NCBI GenBank assembly: GCA_039111635.1
Contig: JBCAQO010000007.1
Location: forward strand, 310,001-374,000
Direction: 5' to 3'
Origin: Heterobasidion occidentale
Lineage: Eukaryota > Basidiomycota > Agaricomycetes > Russulales > Bondarzewiaceae
DNA length: 64,000 bases
Shown here: one piece after another, positions 46,958 to 59,171 of the stretch
Layout: every line of letters starts with the position of its first letter
Numbering within the stretch: position 1 is the first letter of the stretch
Notes under the pieces: generated by a model
The model's database searches: none
Seen by the model: only the letters and a program-made list of their open reading frames with translations
Told to the model about the DNA's origin: nothing
Made by a program: the position numbers and the translations under genes

Positions 46958-49216
46958 ATGTTCCCTGTTGTTTTCATCGTCCTATCAGCCATTGCTGTCC
47001 ATGTCATCTTCAATCGCGTCGAGCCTCGCAGTGCAGCGGCAATTGGGATCTTGATACTGGGAATCCCCGCGACGCTGTCCATCGCTCTGCGCACATCCTT
47101 TGCCTCCCTGTTCTCTAGCGTCGCATTCACATTCCCCAATTATCTTCTGGCCTTGCTCAGTTCTGTGTGTATCTACCGCCTGTCGCCTTTTCACCCGCTG
47201 GCTCAATTCCCTGGACCCGTTCTCTTCAAACTCTCTCGCATTCCTGCTTGGATCCTCGCTCGAAGCGGTGGCCAGCACCGTTACTATCTCGCTCTTCACC
47301 AACGCTGTGGACCTTACGTACGGACAGGTACGGTTCACGACTGTGCTGAGAGCTCCGTTGGCTAACTATCCGAGCGATAGGCCCGAATTACTTACATGTT
47401 TCAGACGCGTCTGCGATTCCCGTCGTGCTCGGTTCTCGTATCTTCACGAAAGGCGGTCGTGCGTACTGTGCCCACATGCTACATCCACCGTCGTGAGTAA
47501 TGCCTGTCAACGGTTCTCGCATCCAGGTTATAGCGCCATCAAGAGGCCAGGCTCCCAAGGCAGCCTTTTGTCGATGAGCGATCCGCATCAACACTCTCAA
47601 AGGCGTCGGATATGGGACCGCGCCCTCAATGCGGCTGCGCTCAAGGATTATCAAGACGCACTTGCCAATCGTCTGGCGCAGCTCGTGACGGGCCTCGAAC
47701 AGCGAGTTCAAGACGGGCCACTGGATTTATCCCAATGGATCAGCATGTTCTCGTATGCACCGTTCTCCGCTTATGATATCTCCTGCATGTGCTCATAGAG
47801 GGTGATGCACAGATTTGACTTCATGGGCGACCTAGCGTAAGTACATATTTCCACGGTGCTTCATATCACCTTTAACAGTGTACTCGGTAGCTATGGAAGC
47901 GGATTTCATCTGCTAGAGCAGGGCGAGGACAAAAATGGTCTCATACGCATCGTGTCTAATGGTGTTCGGTAGGATGCGTCTAGTCAACTCTCAGCAATAT
48001 GACATCAATGACTGTCTCTCAGACAACAGGAGCTGGCAGGCGCAATACCATGGATCAAACCATTCTACGACATGCTTCCCAGCTCCTCCAATGACTTGCG
48101 GTTCATACAGTTTGCCAAAGAGATGGTCTTGAAGCGGAAGGCCAAGCAGACGCCGGTCCGAGATATCTTTTCTTATTTGGTCAGTATCATCGTTCGGATG
48201 ACATCATTGAAGTATTGACCAGAGCACAGATGGACGAGGACGACTCTGGAACACCGCCTCTGTTTTTCCCACACTGGTGCAAGAGTCCAGTTTTGCCTTG
48301 GTGGCTGGTGAGCGCATTTAACGCATCGCTCGAGCAACCTCAACTTATCACGTGACTTTAAGGCTCAGACACTTCCGGTACCTGCCTTTCGAACATGTTC
48401 TTCTACCTGCTCTCGAATCTGGCTACATACCAGGCCTTGCAGAGCGAGATAGATAAAGCCGAAATGGACTCTACGCTGGACAATGCCACGTTAGCCGGCC
48501 TTCCCTACCTCAACGCAGTGATGTAAGGCCTGTCCTATACCGAGATCCAACGTCTGAATCTTACCCCACATAGCAACGAAACTTTGCGATTGCAACCTGT
48601 TGTTCCGAATGGGGTTCAGCGCGTACTCTCTCCTAAGAGCGAGGGGGTCATCATTTCTGGCAAGTAAGCGTAACTTCGGCTCTTGCCCTTGTGCCTACGT
48701 TAACGACCATTCAGCTATATCCCGCCATCAACCACGGTTCAAGTTTCGACATATATTGGTAGAGTTGTGGCCCTCCTTTGCGCGTGGTTATCATTAACGT
48801 ACAGTGCTTCCAGTCCACCGTGATCCACTCAACTTTTCTCCGAATGCAGACGCCTTTTTACCTGAACGCTGGCTGCCACCGGACGCAGGGGCCAAGGTAG
48901 AAGGAAGTATACAGTCCGATCGTGATTTTTCTCTCAACCGCGACGCGTACTTTCCCTGGAGCTATGGTATGTCGCCCATTCATCGAGGCGCAAGAACGCT
49001 CTTATTAGACATCACAAAGGCGCCACAAGCTGTGCTGGGAAGAACCTCGCCCTCATGGAGATCAGGGCAGTGACCGCGACCTTGATGAGTCGCTTTGAGA
49101 TGCGGTTGTCTCCCAACTGGCTCCCTGAGGAATGGGAGCGCAACCTGAAGGATTTCTACGTGTTGATGAAAGGGGAGATGATGGTGGACCTGCGGGTGCG
49201 CTCAGGTAAACAATGA
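46958..49216 (+). pseudogene. Cytochrome P450, tandem paralogue with a frameshift
   Basis: From ATG 46958: a multi-helix N-terminus, YRLSPFHPLAQFPGPVLFK, LALHQRCGPYVRTG, GPNYLHVSDASAIPVVLG, SQRRRIWDRALNAAALKDY and FDFMGDLA. AIPWIKPFYDMLPSS, the I helix [28 protein letters not shown] (ExxR), ERWLPPD and heme loop PWSYGATSCAGKNLALMEIR (Cys at 49031-49033) follow. It ends at TGA 49214. It is related to the P450 just upstream. The exon reading DEDDSGTPP needs one extra base at the T-run 48261-48270 to join FPTLVQESSFALVAG. The junction between the exon ending GLIRIVSNGVR and AIPWIKPF also does not resolve in frame. I therefore treat it as probably inactive. A sequencing error in the T-run would restore much of it. 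Confidence 0.65.
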
Positions 49217-49892
49217 CGTTTTGTGTCAGCTGTTTGAAAGGGATGATGCGGGACCAGTTGCGTAGCTCTGGCGGGGTGTGTTCTCGTTGCTATGTCCCTG
49301 GCTGGAGAGCATCTGATGGTCTACAGCATGTACAATACAGGAATGGGTAGATTTGAAAACCGCTTGAGCTCAATTGAGAGCACATGAAAGCGCGCATGGT
49401 TACATAACATAGCACTTCCATGCGCGCTCAACAGGCGAAGACTTCGTGATTATCTTTCAACGGCGTGCCCATCATCGCCAGCGCTCGATTGACGTCTCTG
49501 CTGACGCCCTAGATCTTGCTATGGGAATCACTGCGCATACGTTGATGCTCGCATCCCGCATTTCACCACGTCCCTATGACCCAAGAAAGGAGGGACGCCA
49601 TTTACCACAAGTGGGCTCTAAACGGCCGTGCTATCAATGGGAGTTAGACTTATCATTGCGGTATGTACCCACTTCCATTGCATCCCCATCATGATGTAGT
49701 ACACCATCAACGATGGACAGCCGCATCCGATTGAACGGGTCACATCGATGTTCCCTTCGAAGGATATCAGCTTGGACGAGAGCAGTTCGATGATACCCTT
49801 CTAGAGAACCCGTGAGAAATGCACCGCCTTCTTAAATTTTCTGCTGCGATGCGCGGATGCCGCAATCCCCCTTCACGCCGCCTTGATCGACC
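49217..49892. other. Intergenic, no gene recognised
   Basis: P450 3' region and hydrolase upstream region. The open frame at 49446-49694 has no recognisable motif. Confidence 0.45.
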
Positions 49893-51319
49893 ATGCCAGT
49901 ATCTGCACAGATCCTTTATCCCCTCACCGCCTCTTCCGTCACTCTCGAGTACTCCCTCAAGAAACCTCTGAAATACATCGCCACGCGTTTCTCGTATCCT
50001 TGCGATCCTGCTTCTCACTCCAATGCTGTGTCGGTTTCAATCCTGGTGGCAGTAGGCGTGGGATACTGTGTGTGTTCTCACCTTGTGCACGAGAACCGAT
50101 CGCGTTGACACGGACCCCCGACCCGTAGCATCTGAGCTTTGGGTTCCCGTGATCAAGCATCTATACCGTCTTCAAGCGCGGCCGGGAAGCCCCATCCACA
50201 TCCGCTCAGTGTGGGTGGTGGATCGACCAAACCACGGGGATGCCGCCCAGTTGAATGAACAGACTTTGAAAGAACATCATTCTCAATCCTGTTCGTGACG
50301 TCTGCCTTTGCCGTCTGCTCGTTCGCGTTGTCCATGCTTCGTCCTCGATCCCTCACATCTTCTTTGGCAGTCGATGTGGCCGCGTACGGTGCCGCGATCG
50401 CGGCTTTTATTGCGTCCGGGACGCTTTCTAAAGAGGAGCGCGCTAACCTCGTCGCACTAGGGCACTCGGGTGGCACGGGCTCCATGTGCGCGTTCTCCAA
50501 TGACTGGCTGAAAAGCTGCTAACCCTCGACTGACTTGCCATCGTCAGGGTGATGAGCTTGCCCGAGAGGACGAAGATCCCGTATAGTTCCCTCATCCTCG
50601 TAGAGCCCCCCTTCGTCGACCCGGCCGCATACCCCATCTTTCAAGAGCTCGAACGGCGCGTGCGGACCTTCAACTCCAAGCGGCCGACGTCGTGGGACAG
50701 CGTGGACCAGGCGATGCGATTCATGAGCACGCATCCTCCGTGGCAGACCTTCGACCAGGAAAACCTGCGCATCATCTGCGTGAGTCCGCCGGCCGCCTGT
50801 TCACGTCGTGCTCCGTGCTGACGATCGATCGCGCGCAGGAGACGTTCTTCTGCCCGGTGAAGGGCCAGGAGGGGAGGGTGACGACGAAGACGCCGGTGGA
50901 GCAGCAGACGGCGTCGTTTGTGGACATCAAGGGCGCGTTCGTGGCGTCCGAACGTCTCATAAAAGTCCTTCACGATGTGCCGACGCACGTCATCAACGGT
51001 GCTCGCCATGACTTGTGGTGCGTCCTTCCTCCGGAGGCTCTACATCGAGAGTCCCTTCCTTGGACGTCCGGTTAATTGTTGCTGGACAGGCCGAAAGCGA
51101 TGTACGATATGATCTCCGCAAAGACCGACGAGTACCGGTCGGCGCTGGCCTCTGTGACGACGATCGAAGGGACTGGGCATTATGTACTTGGCTTCCCCTC
51201 TCCTCTGTTGTCTTTTGAAAGCTAATGGTGATTTTTTACAGGTTCCTCATGAGAAGCCGGAGGAGTTTGCGGACGTGGTTTTTGCGGCCCTGGGGCACGG
51301 GTTGAAGGCCAGGCTTTGA
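49893..51319 (+). CDS. Alpha/beta hydrolase
   Basis: Starts MPVSAQILYPLTASSVTLEY and ends at TGA 51317-51319. WVPVIKHLYRLQARPGSP and VWVVDRPNHGDAAQLNEQTL form the early core. Then comes the nucleophile elbow GHSGGTGSM after VDVAAYGAAIAAFIASG. LILVEPPFVDP, VLHDVPTHVINGARHDLWP (acid region) and TIEGTGHYVPHEKPEEFA (catalytic His) follow. Introns after GTGSM, RIIC, HDLW and GHYV are GT-AG. The first intron, near 50050-50130, is not resolved. The usual oxyanion HG motif should fall there and I do not see it clearly. The family resembles small fungal hydrolases often found in metabolite clusters. It is unrelated in detail to the hydrolase at 6048-7170. Confidence 0.75.
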
Positions 51320-51990
51320 GTAGGGCCTGACTTCGCGTGAAGATGAACCAGAGATGCATCTTGGTCGAGGTTGAAGTCCACCAACAACTTTTGGACATGC
51401 ACTCCGTAGCTAATATAGTAGAGACGCCGAAAAACATGATACGTCTTGATCTGACGAACGAGCGTCTGAATGTACAGAGCGCCTCATCGTCGAGGATGAT
51501 GGGTGACTTGGCGTGGGGGGTTCAGAATGTGATCATTTTGCCTTGGGGATGGGTACCGCAGCGGCATCCGGCCATTGCGACTTCGGAGGCCTTGATAATT
51601 TCAGGCTCCGCTCCAAGACGCTTCCCGAACACGAACAGCGTTCTCTTCCCTTTCCTAACGGGGAACACAGATGTCCGATCATCGTGAGTGCCCACGGCGG
51701 TGTGGGGTGCCACCTGCCGGGAGTGAGTAGCGAGTCACGCGCCTGTGGCAGCTCGTCGCGGAAGCAAAAAATGGAAGCCACCCCAGGCTCCGGGGTCTTG
51801 ATGTTGCGGTGACCGAGTTTGGCGCCGGCGACCCAATCTGGAGATCTCAGAGACTGGCACGAATCATCTCCGGCGCCCATGCGCAGTGCCCGGGGTTCAT
51901 CCACCCACCGATCGTTGTGTTCTGCTCTCCCCCTATTCTCCACGCCGTTTGTTTCCATATTCTCCACGCCGTCTCTTCCACCGCTCCCCC
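51320..51990. other. Intergenic, no gene recognised
   Basis: Separates the hydrolase and the MFS gene, both on the plus strand. A near-tandem TTCTCCACGCCGT(T/C)T repeat occurs at about 51938-51975, just before the MFS start codon. Confidence 0.5.
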
Positions 51991-53791
51991 ATGTCGTCCA
52001 ACTCACTTCCCGTCGCCGAGATGAAGCCAGAGGCTCAACTCCCTCACCACAAGTATCCTATTGACGGTGGCCTCCGCGCGTGGTCTACTCTTATCGGCGG
52101 GTACGTCCTCACCCTCGCACGCAGCCTGTTCGACGCTCTGATCTCTCAACCGCGTCCGCTCTAGCTGGCTCACATTGACCGCCACCTTTGGATATACCAA
52201 CGCCTTCGGTGTCTATCAAGACCTCTACACTCGCTCGCATGCTGCCTCCACTTCCCGCATCAGCTGGATCGGCTCCACCCAGCTCTTCTTCCTCATCGCA
52301 ACCGGCCTCCCAGCAGGAAAGCTCCTCGACGCCGGCTACTTTCGCCACACCACCTTCATAGGTTCCCTCATCTTTGTCTTTTCGTCCGTCTCACCCTCAT
52401 AATACAGTCTGCAGCCTTGGCTAACTCGCTTCTAGCCTTTTTATGGTGTCACTCGCACACCCAGACAAGTACTACCAGGTCTTCCTCTCTCAAGGAATAG
52501 GCATGGGCATTGGCTCTGGCCTCCTCTACGTCCCGGCCATGGCCGTCCAGGCACACCACTGGCGTGCTTGCCGCGCTCTCGCAATGGGCATCGTCATCAC
52601 CGGTATGCAACCCACCCTGCACTCTACATTATTTCTGAACATCGTCGTATTTTTTCCAGGGTCCTCCGTCGGTGGAATCATCTTCCCCATCATGCTCAAC
52701 CAACTTTTCCAAGGCTCTGCAGGGTTCAGATGGGGTGTCCGCGCCACCGCCTTTATCAATCTCGGCCTCCTCACCCTCGCCAATATCCTCATGTCCACGA
52801 ATCCACCCATATACCCACACGGCCGCCCCAAGCCCGACATCAAGCACATTGTCACTGATGTCCCCTACATGATCTCGACCTTTGGGTACGGCGTTACCAA
52901 ATTTGTCCTCGCCTCTTCCCTGACTGCCGTCTCTTCTACAGTGTCCTCTGCGTCAATTGGGGAGCCTTCTTTCCCTGTAAGGCTTGCGTGCTCGTCATAC
53001 CATGGTTTCTTCTCATGCGTCGTCAAGATTTTTATCTCCAGCTCTACGCGATCCTCCATGGAGCTGACCCGAACTTCTCCTTTTATACCGTGAGCTGCCT
53101 TGAAATTCTGACAGAGGACCTGCTCCGTCTGAGAAAGACACTCGCAGTTGGCGATCTTAAACGCATCGTCGATCCCAGGCCGTGTCCTCCCCAACTTCTT
53201 CGCAGACAAACTCGGCGCCTTCAACGCCCTCGTCCCGTCCTGCTTCGCCTGCGGCGTCCTGCTGCTCGCCCTCTTCGGCGTCAAGTCCGTGGCCAGCACC
53301 GTCGTCTTCGCCATCCTCTACGGCTTCTTCTCCGGAGCCTGTGCGTCGCCCCTTTGTCCTTCCTAGCGCCCCGAGCGTTCTCACCGCGAGTCTGAACAGT
53401 CTTGTCGCTCCTTTCGCCCACCATCGCGACGCTCTCCAGGGACACGAGCGAGATCGGGTGCGCGCCGCCTTCCATTCGTCATTGACCGAACAAGGGCTCA
53501 CGCCTGTTTACAGCGTGCGCATCGGCCTCGCGTTCTTCGTCACGTCCTTCGGCGCGCTCACGGGGACGCCCATCGTCGGCGCGCTGCTCGGGGAGACCTT
53601 CCCGTGGTACAAGGCCATCATCTTCAGCGCCGTACGTGATCTCCCCGCCCTCTTCCGGCGCACGATCCTCATTCTGATCGCGGACGCATGCCGGGGTTGT
53701 GACACGACAGGTCACGGTGTTCGCGGGCACGTTCCTCATCGCCGTGTCCCGCCAGATGGTGTCACGGAGGAAGGGCACCCAGCTGGTCTAG
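51991..53791 (+). CDS. MFS transporter, monocarboxylate-permease-like (MCT/MCH type)
   Basis: Starts MSSNSLPVAEMKPEAQLPHH with a hydrophilic N-tail, then the family opening YPIDGGLRAWSTLIGG and TFGYTNAFGVYQDLY. The ISWIGSTQLFFLIATGLPAGKLLD helix pair, GIGMGIGSGLLYVPAM, SSVGGIIFPIMLNQLF, VNWGAFFP joined to YFYLQLYAILHG and LNASSIPGRVLPNFFADK follow. The end is RIGLAFFVTSFGALTGTP and VSRQMVSRRKGTQLV, stop at 53789-53791. About 12 helices are expected. Eight or so GT-AG introns join in frame without a stop, so it looks functional. Members move monocarboxylates, riboflavin or metabolites across membranes. Next to P450s and a hydrolase it may export a product. Confidence 0.88.
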
Positions 53792-56154
53792 GGTCGCAAA
53801 ATCGCATGGATCCGGTCTTGTGCGAGTATGCTGTGGAAGGGTTGCCTCTATTTAATTCAGGACGGTACTTCATGAGTCACTATGCGGCCCTGCTTTCTTT
53901 GGACACGCTCTGCGTTGTGTTACTTGTAATCCTTGGAGTCCTCATATGTAGAGTCTGAACCTGCCGTCGAAGCAAAAATTCTAAGCGGAACCGTTGTGGT
54001 TGAAGGCATCGGCGATATATTCCATGTCTCGAAAATCACTGTGCCGAATCCTCCCGCTTAAAGGATAGGTGTCTTCATACCTCGGAGGGCTCCTGTAAAA
54101 TCGCTTATCAAATCGGCACCGCCTTGGGTGGCACAGCCGCCCAAACGCCTGGAAAACGAGACTGGACAATCCTGCCTGATGGATGGATGAGCTGTGGCAG
54201 ATCGGCCGAATCAATGGATAATCATTACATTCAGATTTCCTTAGAGGAGCGATGCGAAGTCGCTGATGGACAACTGTATGCTATGCACGTGGAGCTCGCT
54301 GGCCTAGCGGTGTGATGTCCCGCATGCTCGGTGACATCAACAGACGCAAGAATAGTATGAATGGGCGTGGAGCGAGCGATGTTTGGGACCTTCCAGTGCT
54401 CGAAAATAGATAGCGGTGCGTTTGGCATGACCGCACAGGGATGCCACAAGGCCACTCAACCGACCTTGGGGTCAGCCGCTGATCCTGCAACGAGTGAAGC
54501 TAAGGCATCCATCAGCAGCGTCAGATGCTGTTGAGACCGAAACTGTTGGTAGAGAACTGGAAACTGGCCAATGGCAATATGTGGGCGCTTTGGGGAACAC
54601 TGCGGGTCCCTGATTACAGTAACACTGTTTCAGAGAATGATGGCCTTCCAACGGTCATGGGCGCGCCGGTCGGGTCCCGGAAGCCTGATGAAGAAGGATG
54701 GAGCAGTAGCTGGGGGCGCCGGCCTCCTGACTGTCTGTAAACGTGAACCGACCTATGCTGTGTGGCTGCAGCGGATTTTCCGGGTTTACAATCATTTTTG
54801 AGTGTGTTCATCGCCTTATAGTAACCTCCCGTCGTGGCTGCTCGCTCTTACCATTATTTAAAGCTTCAGTCCGGGATAGAGGGCTGGTGCCACCTCTTGA
54901 CGCGCGGTTCCGTCAAAATCCGCAACAAGATATCTCAAGCCGCCAGTCACGAGTAACGGGCCCCATGATGATCGAGCCCTTGCGTTCCCTTCCACATGTT
55001 CGAGACATCATGATTGCGCACCCGAAGGTTGAAGCACAGCGTACGAACGGGCGATGATCGCATTGACGACGTGCCAGGAGAGCTTCAGAATAGGTCAGGA
55101 TATTAGGATTCAGGCAGCGCGGTGTTCTCGACCTGTTTTATCGACGGCGTAGATATTGAGCCCCGGTGAGCTAGACAAGGGACATGTTTATTGTCTGGGC
55201 CAGCAAATGGTATCAGCTGATGTGATTGTAGCGGTTGTCACATGCACACCCTGGAGCCAGTGTGAAGCAGAAGGAAGCTCAAGAACAGGGCGCGGAGCGT
55301 TGGCCAATGAGCGTCGCTGAAGACGCGTGTTGGCGCTGTCGTCGCTTGCCATCGGTCGCTCATGGGACCGTCAGGTCTCCCCTATCTTGCGGCTCAGAAG
55401 GTGGAAGTGTCTTCGGAAACTCACAAAGGCAGAGAAACTGGTCCTGATCCAGGTTAAAGATACTGCGGAGGATAATAAATTGCTTCACATGAAAAGACTA
55501 AATGCACACATTAATTGAACTTGTCACGCAGGTCACTCGCTAACAGCCACTTACAAGAATCCAGCGCTGATCACGCGTGAGTAGACATTGGGAGTAGTCA
55601 GTAACGATACGACAGACTGACATGAAGCGCCCAGAGCGCGGAGTACTGCGGAATCTTATCCTTTCAAGTTGGATCATAAGGACGGAGCAGCGAGAATGGG
55701 CGGGGCTTGAGCGATCTGAAATCAAATATCCCCGGTGACAGGCGTGATAATCAGGACTTTTCGAAGCGGGGTGAGAGATAGCTTGTGAAACTTCGGCGCT
55801 TTGTATTCGGGCGCCCGTCCATCGAAGAATGGTCGCGGTGAGTTCAGTGTGGCATTTTGTACCCTATTGGTACAGTCGAGCCAGGATCAGATATGCCACG
55901 TCATCGAGACCTTCGACATAGCAGAGTCACTTGCCTAAGGAGTTCACCTGCGTGCAGTATCGTTACTTCGAGGCCACATGCAAGGATAGGAAGGTGCGAT
56001 GATGAGCGTCAGAATTTGCTTACAGCACTTCAGCGTCCGCATTGCGCTCAAGTGCCGATGCAGTCATTTGCACTTGTTTGTCCCGCTCCAACGGTAAGCA
56101 AAGTTCCTGAGCAGAAGAATATCAAAACCATGTCTACAGTTTTGGGAACAGCTG
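53792..56154. other. 2.4 kb without a recognised gene
   Basis: Short frames only (for example 54124-54315, 55857-56180). No domain, RNA gene or repeat is recognised before the inverted duplicate begins near 56155. Confidence 0.45.
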
Positions 56155-57435
56155 TAGAACGTGTGTACCGTAGGAAATAGTGACGAGGAAGAGCGCAATG
56201 GCCGGCTATCTCGGGAGTTTCCGAGGACTGTGGCGCTGACGCGCTGACGGCCTGATCCGATCCATCATCTCAATTTCTCACAATTTGGCCATGCAGTGAC
56301 GCGCTTCACGAACGGCGTCCGCCTGCAACGTTAGCAGGAGGTGACCCAAGGACCGCAGGCCAATGGGCTGTGCCCTGCGTGAGTAGCCAAACTAGTTTCA
56401 CAAATGCTCACAAAGTTGATTTCACGACTTGCGAGAACCCGATTGTGTCTCTTTGCGTTACTCAGGTGTGTCGCTTCGAACTTCAGGGGCATGAGAGGAT
56501 CTAACCTTGCAGAATGGCGGTCGTGGAGGACACGCGCAAGTGATTCAATGGAGTGCGACTGGCGGCGCTATCGTCAAGCTGAGAATTTGTGAGAATTTGT
56601 ATCTTTGACATATTATTTCTTCATGTTTGACGATATATAGTAAGCTCTCAAATATGACGTCCACCTTTCGTTCTAGTGAATCAAGCTTCTAGGACAAGAC
56701 CACGCGCTCCCGCTATGTCTCGAGTCGGCGATATGTAGGACCTTTGATCTTCAGAGCTCCCACGAGCTTCCAAGTCAGTCACGCAATAGACTAATAGAGG
56801 CTAAGCTGTACCGCTTGTGTCGTGCAATCAACGCAAACCATTCATACCGCGTCACATGACATGATTGTTCACCCATATGGCAGGTTATCTTCCACTGGCG
56901 ACGCGTGCTTGATATCCGAGATCAGACCTTGTTTGAAGTCCTGTGAACGAGACCCTGGCTCGGTTGTAACGCGCCGGAGTAGGGCGTCGATTTTTTTTGT
57001 ATGCTGTCCAACCGGGAGGTGTCTGATCCGTAAACGCTCCAGTGTATAGTATATAGTTGCGCTAGATGCTGCTGCATACGCGCTTAAGCCCTTCTTCATC
57101 TTCTCATCATGGGTGCGCTAGACACAACGATTGGAGCCGTCGAGATTGGTATCTCTATCTCGTCTTGTCTGTACGGTGTCATGGCCGTACAGGCGTACAA
57201 TTATTATCAAGCAAACTTCAAGAGCGACGGCTTTGTGATCAAATTCCTTGTAAGCTCAGATTTTCATGGGTCCTTAAGACTATCTGATCTTCCGATTCCA
57301 GGTCGTCTGGGTCTGGTAATTGCTCTATATTTTCTGCACAATCTGCCATGCTCAGCGACCCTTTTGTGCAGCATAATCGAGACGATCCATACGGCATTCC
57401 TGTGGACATATCTGTATTACTTTAGCGTGACGAAC
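56155..57435 (+). repeat. Inverted segmental duplicate, arm with the complete gene
   Basis: Matches the reverse complement of 33455-34740 across upstream non-coding DNA and the first exons of the gene at 57109. Similarity stops within the third exon at about 57435, which marks the breakpoint seen in the other arm. Confidence 0.85.
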
Positions 57436-58520
57436 TTTGGTGACGTGCCAAAGCTCGCGGTAGCGCACTGGTCGTTAGGATTCTCTGTTCCAGTTGCGAA
57501 TTTGGTGACCTGTACGGTTCAGGTGCGTCTCATGCTTCTCTCTCAGTATCTGATATGGCCATGCTAATGCGGGGCCGTAGGCCTTTTTTGCCTATAGGGT
57601 ATACTGCATTTCCCGACGCTGGCCATACACAATTATCTCTTGGAGCGGCTCCTTCTTGCGACTGTGCCTTTCTCTGGCCATCGGCGTCATATCGTACAGA
57701 GTCGTAACCCTGCCCAAGTTCGATTCAGAATATCGTTGGCTGATCGTGCTAACGATTGCCGTCGGAACGGCCGTCGATGTTTTGAACACGCTCGCTCTCT
57801 GTCGCAATCTTTGGCCAGCTAAAGCAGGTGTTTCTAAGTATGTCGTGCCTTCCGATAATATACAGTGTCTGATGACCTTCTAGATCACGAAAAATGGTCG
57901 AGAGACTCATGCTTTGGTCGATAGGTGAGCAGCAATTACCGCTGCTATTCAGCACTCAATTGTTCACCTACCTCACAGAAACTGGAATGCTCACCAGGTA
58001 ACTACTATGATCATCCACGTGAATAAATGCTGAAGTGCGCCGTGTAGCATATGCAACGTGACTATGCTGATATGCGTACGTCATCCGTGCACTCCGCCTC
58101 ACCTTGATCCTCGCTAATCCAAGGGCACGTCAGTTGCTGACCATGGACAACAGTATGTCTCTTTCGCTCTAGAATGCGGTCGAGTAACGCTATACTTAAT
58201 GCCTGCAGCCATATGGATGTGTTTCCTCGTGTTCAGCGCAAAGCGTGAGTCGAAACCTCGTGGCTTGGAATCGCATCAGATATCTGACGTCACGACGAAA
58301 TAGTCTATTCCAACTCGTTGCTGGCGTCGTAAGCCCCTTGCTCTCGCCAGCATCGCATGTTGATTTACGCTCTTCGTCTGCTTGAAGTCTCAACGGGAGA
58401 CTGACGCTACGGTCTTCCGTCGCCACCACTCATGTGACTATGAGCACCTTCGATGCATATACAAACCACAGGGCAAGTCACTACTGCCACATACGCAATG
58501 CTTCAGCTCATTACGTGTAA
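57109..58520 (+). CDS. DUF6534-like seven-helix membrane protein, complete copy
   Basis: Exon 1 (57109-57249) reads MGALDTTIGAVEIGISISSC. A 14-nt exon 2 (57302-57315) gives VVWVC, joined to exon 3 from 57372: IIETIHTAFLWTYLYYFSVT. This small exon restores the family pattern; reading through would hit TAA. Exon 4 from 57581 is AFFAYRVYCISRRWPY followed by VLTIAVGTAVDVLNTLALC. Short later exons give ETGMLT, CNVTMLICV, AIWMCFLVFSAK and LYSNSLLAS joined to LNGRLTLRSSVATTH. The stop is TAA 58518-58520. The final intron, 58329-58387, has a strong GTAAGC donor. The layout matches basidiomycete DUF6534 proteins, whose function is unknown. The first part is duplicated, inverted, at 33455-33790. Confidence 0.75.
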
Positions 58521-59171
58521 CAGGAACATGATGTGGTGCGTCTCGACATCGTACGCTCAAAGGGAGAGCACAACTCTGGCAACACCAGCGTGCAGGATCC
58601 CGGATCCGTGTAGCATCTGCTCCTGAGGAGAGTCGACGCCCTGGCGCATAATTGACGTGTTTCTGAAAAGATGTGATGCGTTTTTTCGGCTTACCTGGAC
58701 TCTGGAAATCTGTGACATCCGTTTTCTTGCTATTATGTGCTAGTATTTAGGAACGATTGTATGACAGATATCTATGCCCTTACAAAATGCATTGGATGGA
58801 GGATTTACCCGATTTGCAAGACGGGCGGCCATTGTTCTCTATCATGTTAGCTCTAGACATACTAGGGAGGCGTCCACCCAATGGCTAGCCACACAGTTCT
58901 TTCGACAACAACTTGCTCGTCCTCTCCAATACCTTCACATGGCATCTTTTGTACAATGGCCCGATTTTGCGAAAACATTCGCATCTGATGACTTCAGGGG
59001 TATTAAAAACAACCTCCGTACCACTGTTGTCAATGGCGCCTACCCCTGGGCGGGGATGAGTGGGCTTCTTCGTGGGCAGTCCAGAGTCCATACACGGAGT
59101 CAAGAGTCAACAAATACGGCACTATGTTACGATTGAGCTCTATGACAGACAACGATAAAGGTGGACGTTTA
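58521..59171. other. Intergenic between convergent genes
   Basis: Lies between the DUF6534-like gene (+) and the truncated P450 (-). An open frame at 58774-59136 has no recognised motif. The breakpoint that removed the P450 3' end is at about 59165. Confidence 0.45.

Noticed and set aside
57302..57371. Read-through of exon 2 of the DUF6534-like gene as evidence of a nonsense mutation (TAA)
   Set aside because: A 14-nt exon followed by a GTAATT...GCAG intron removes the stop and restores the family pattern.
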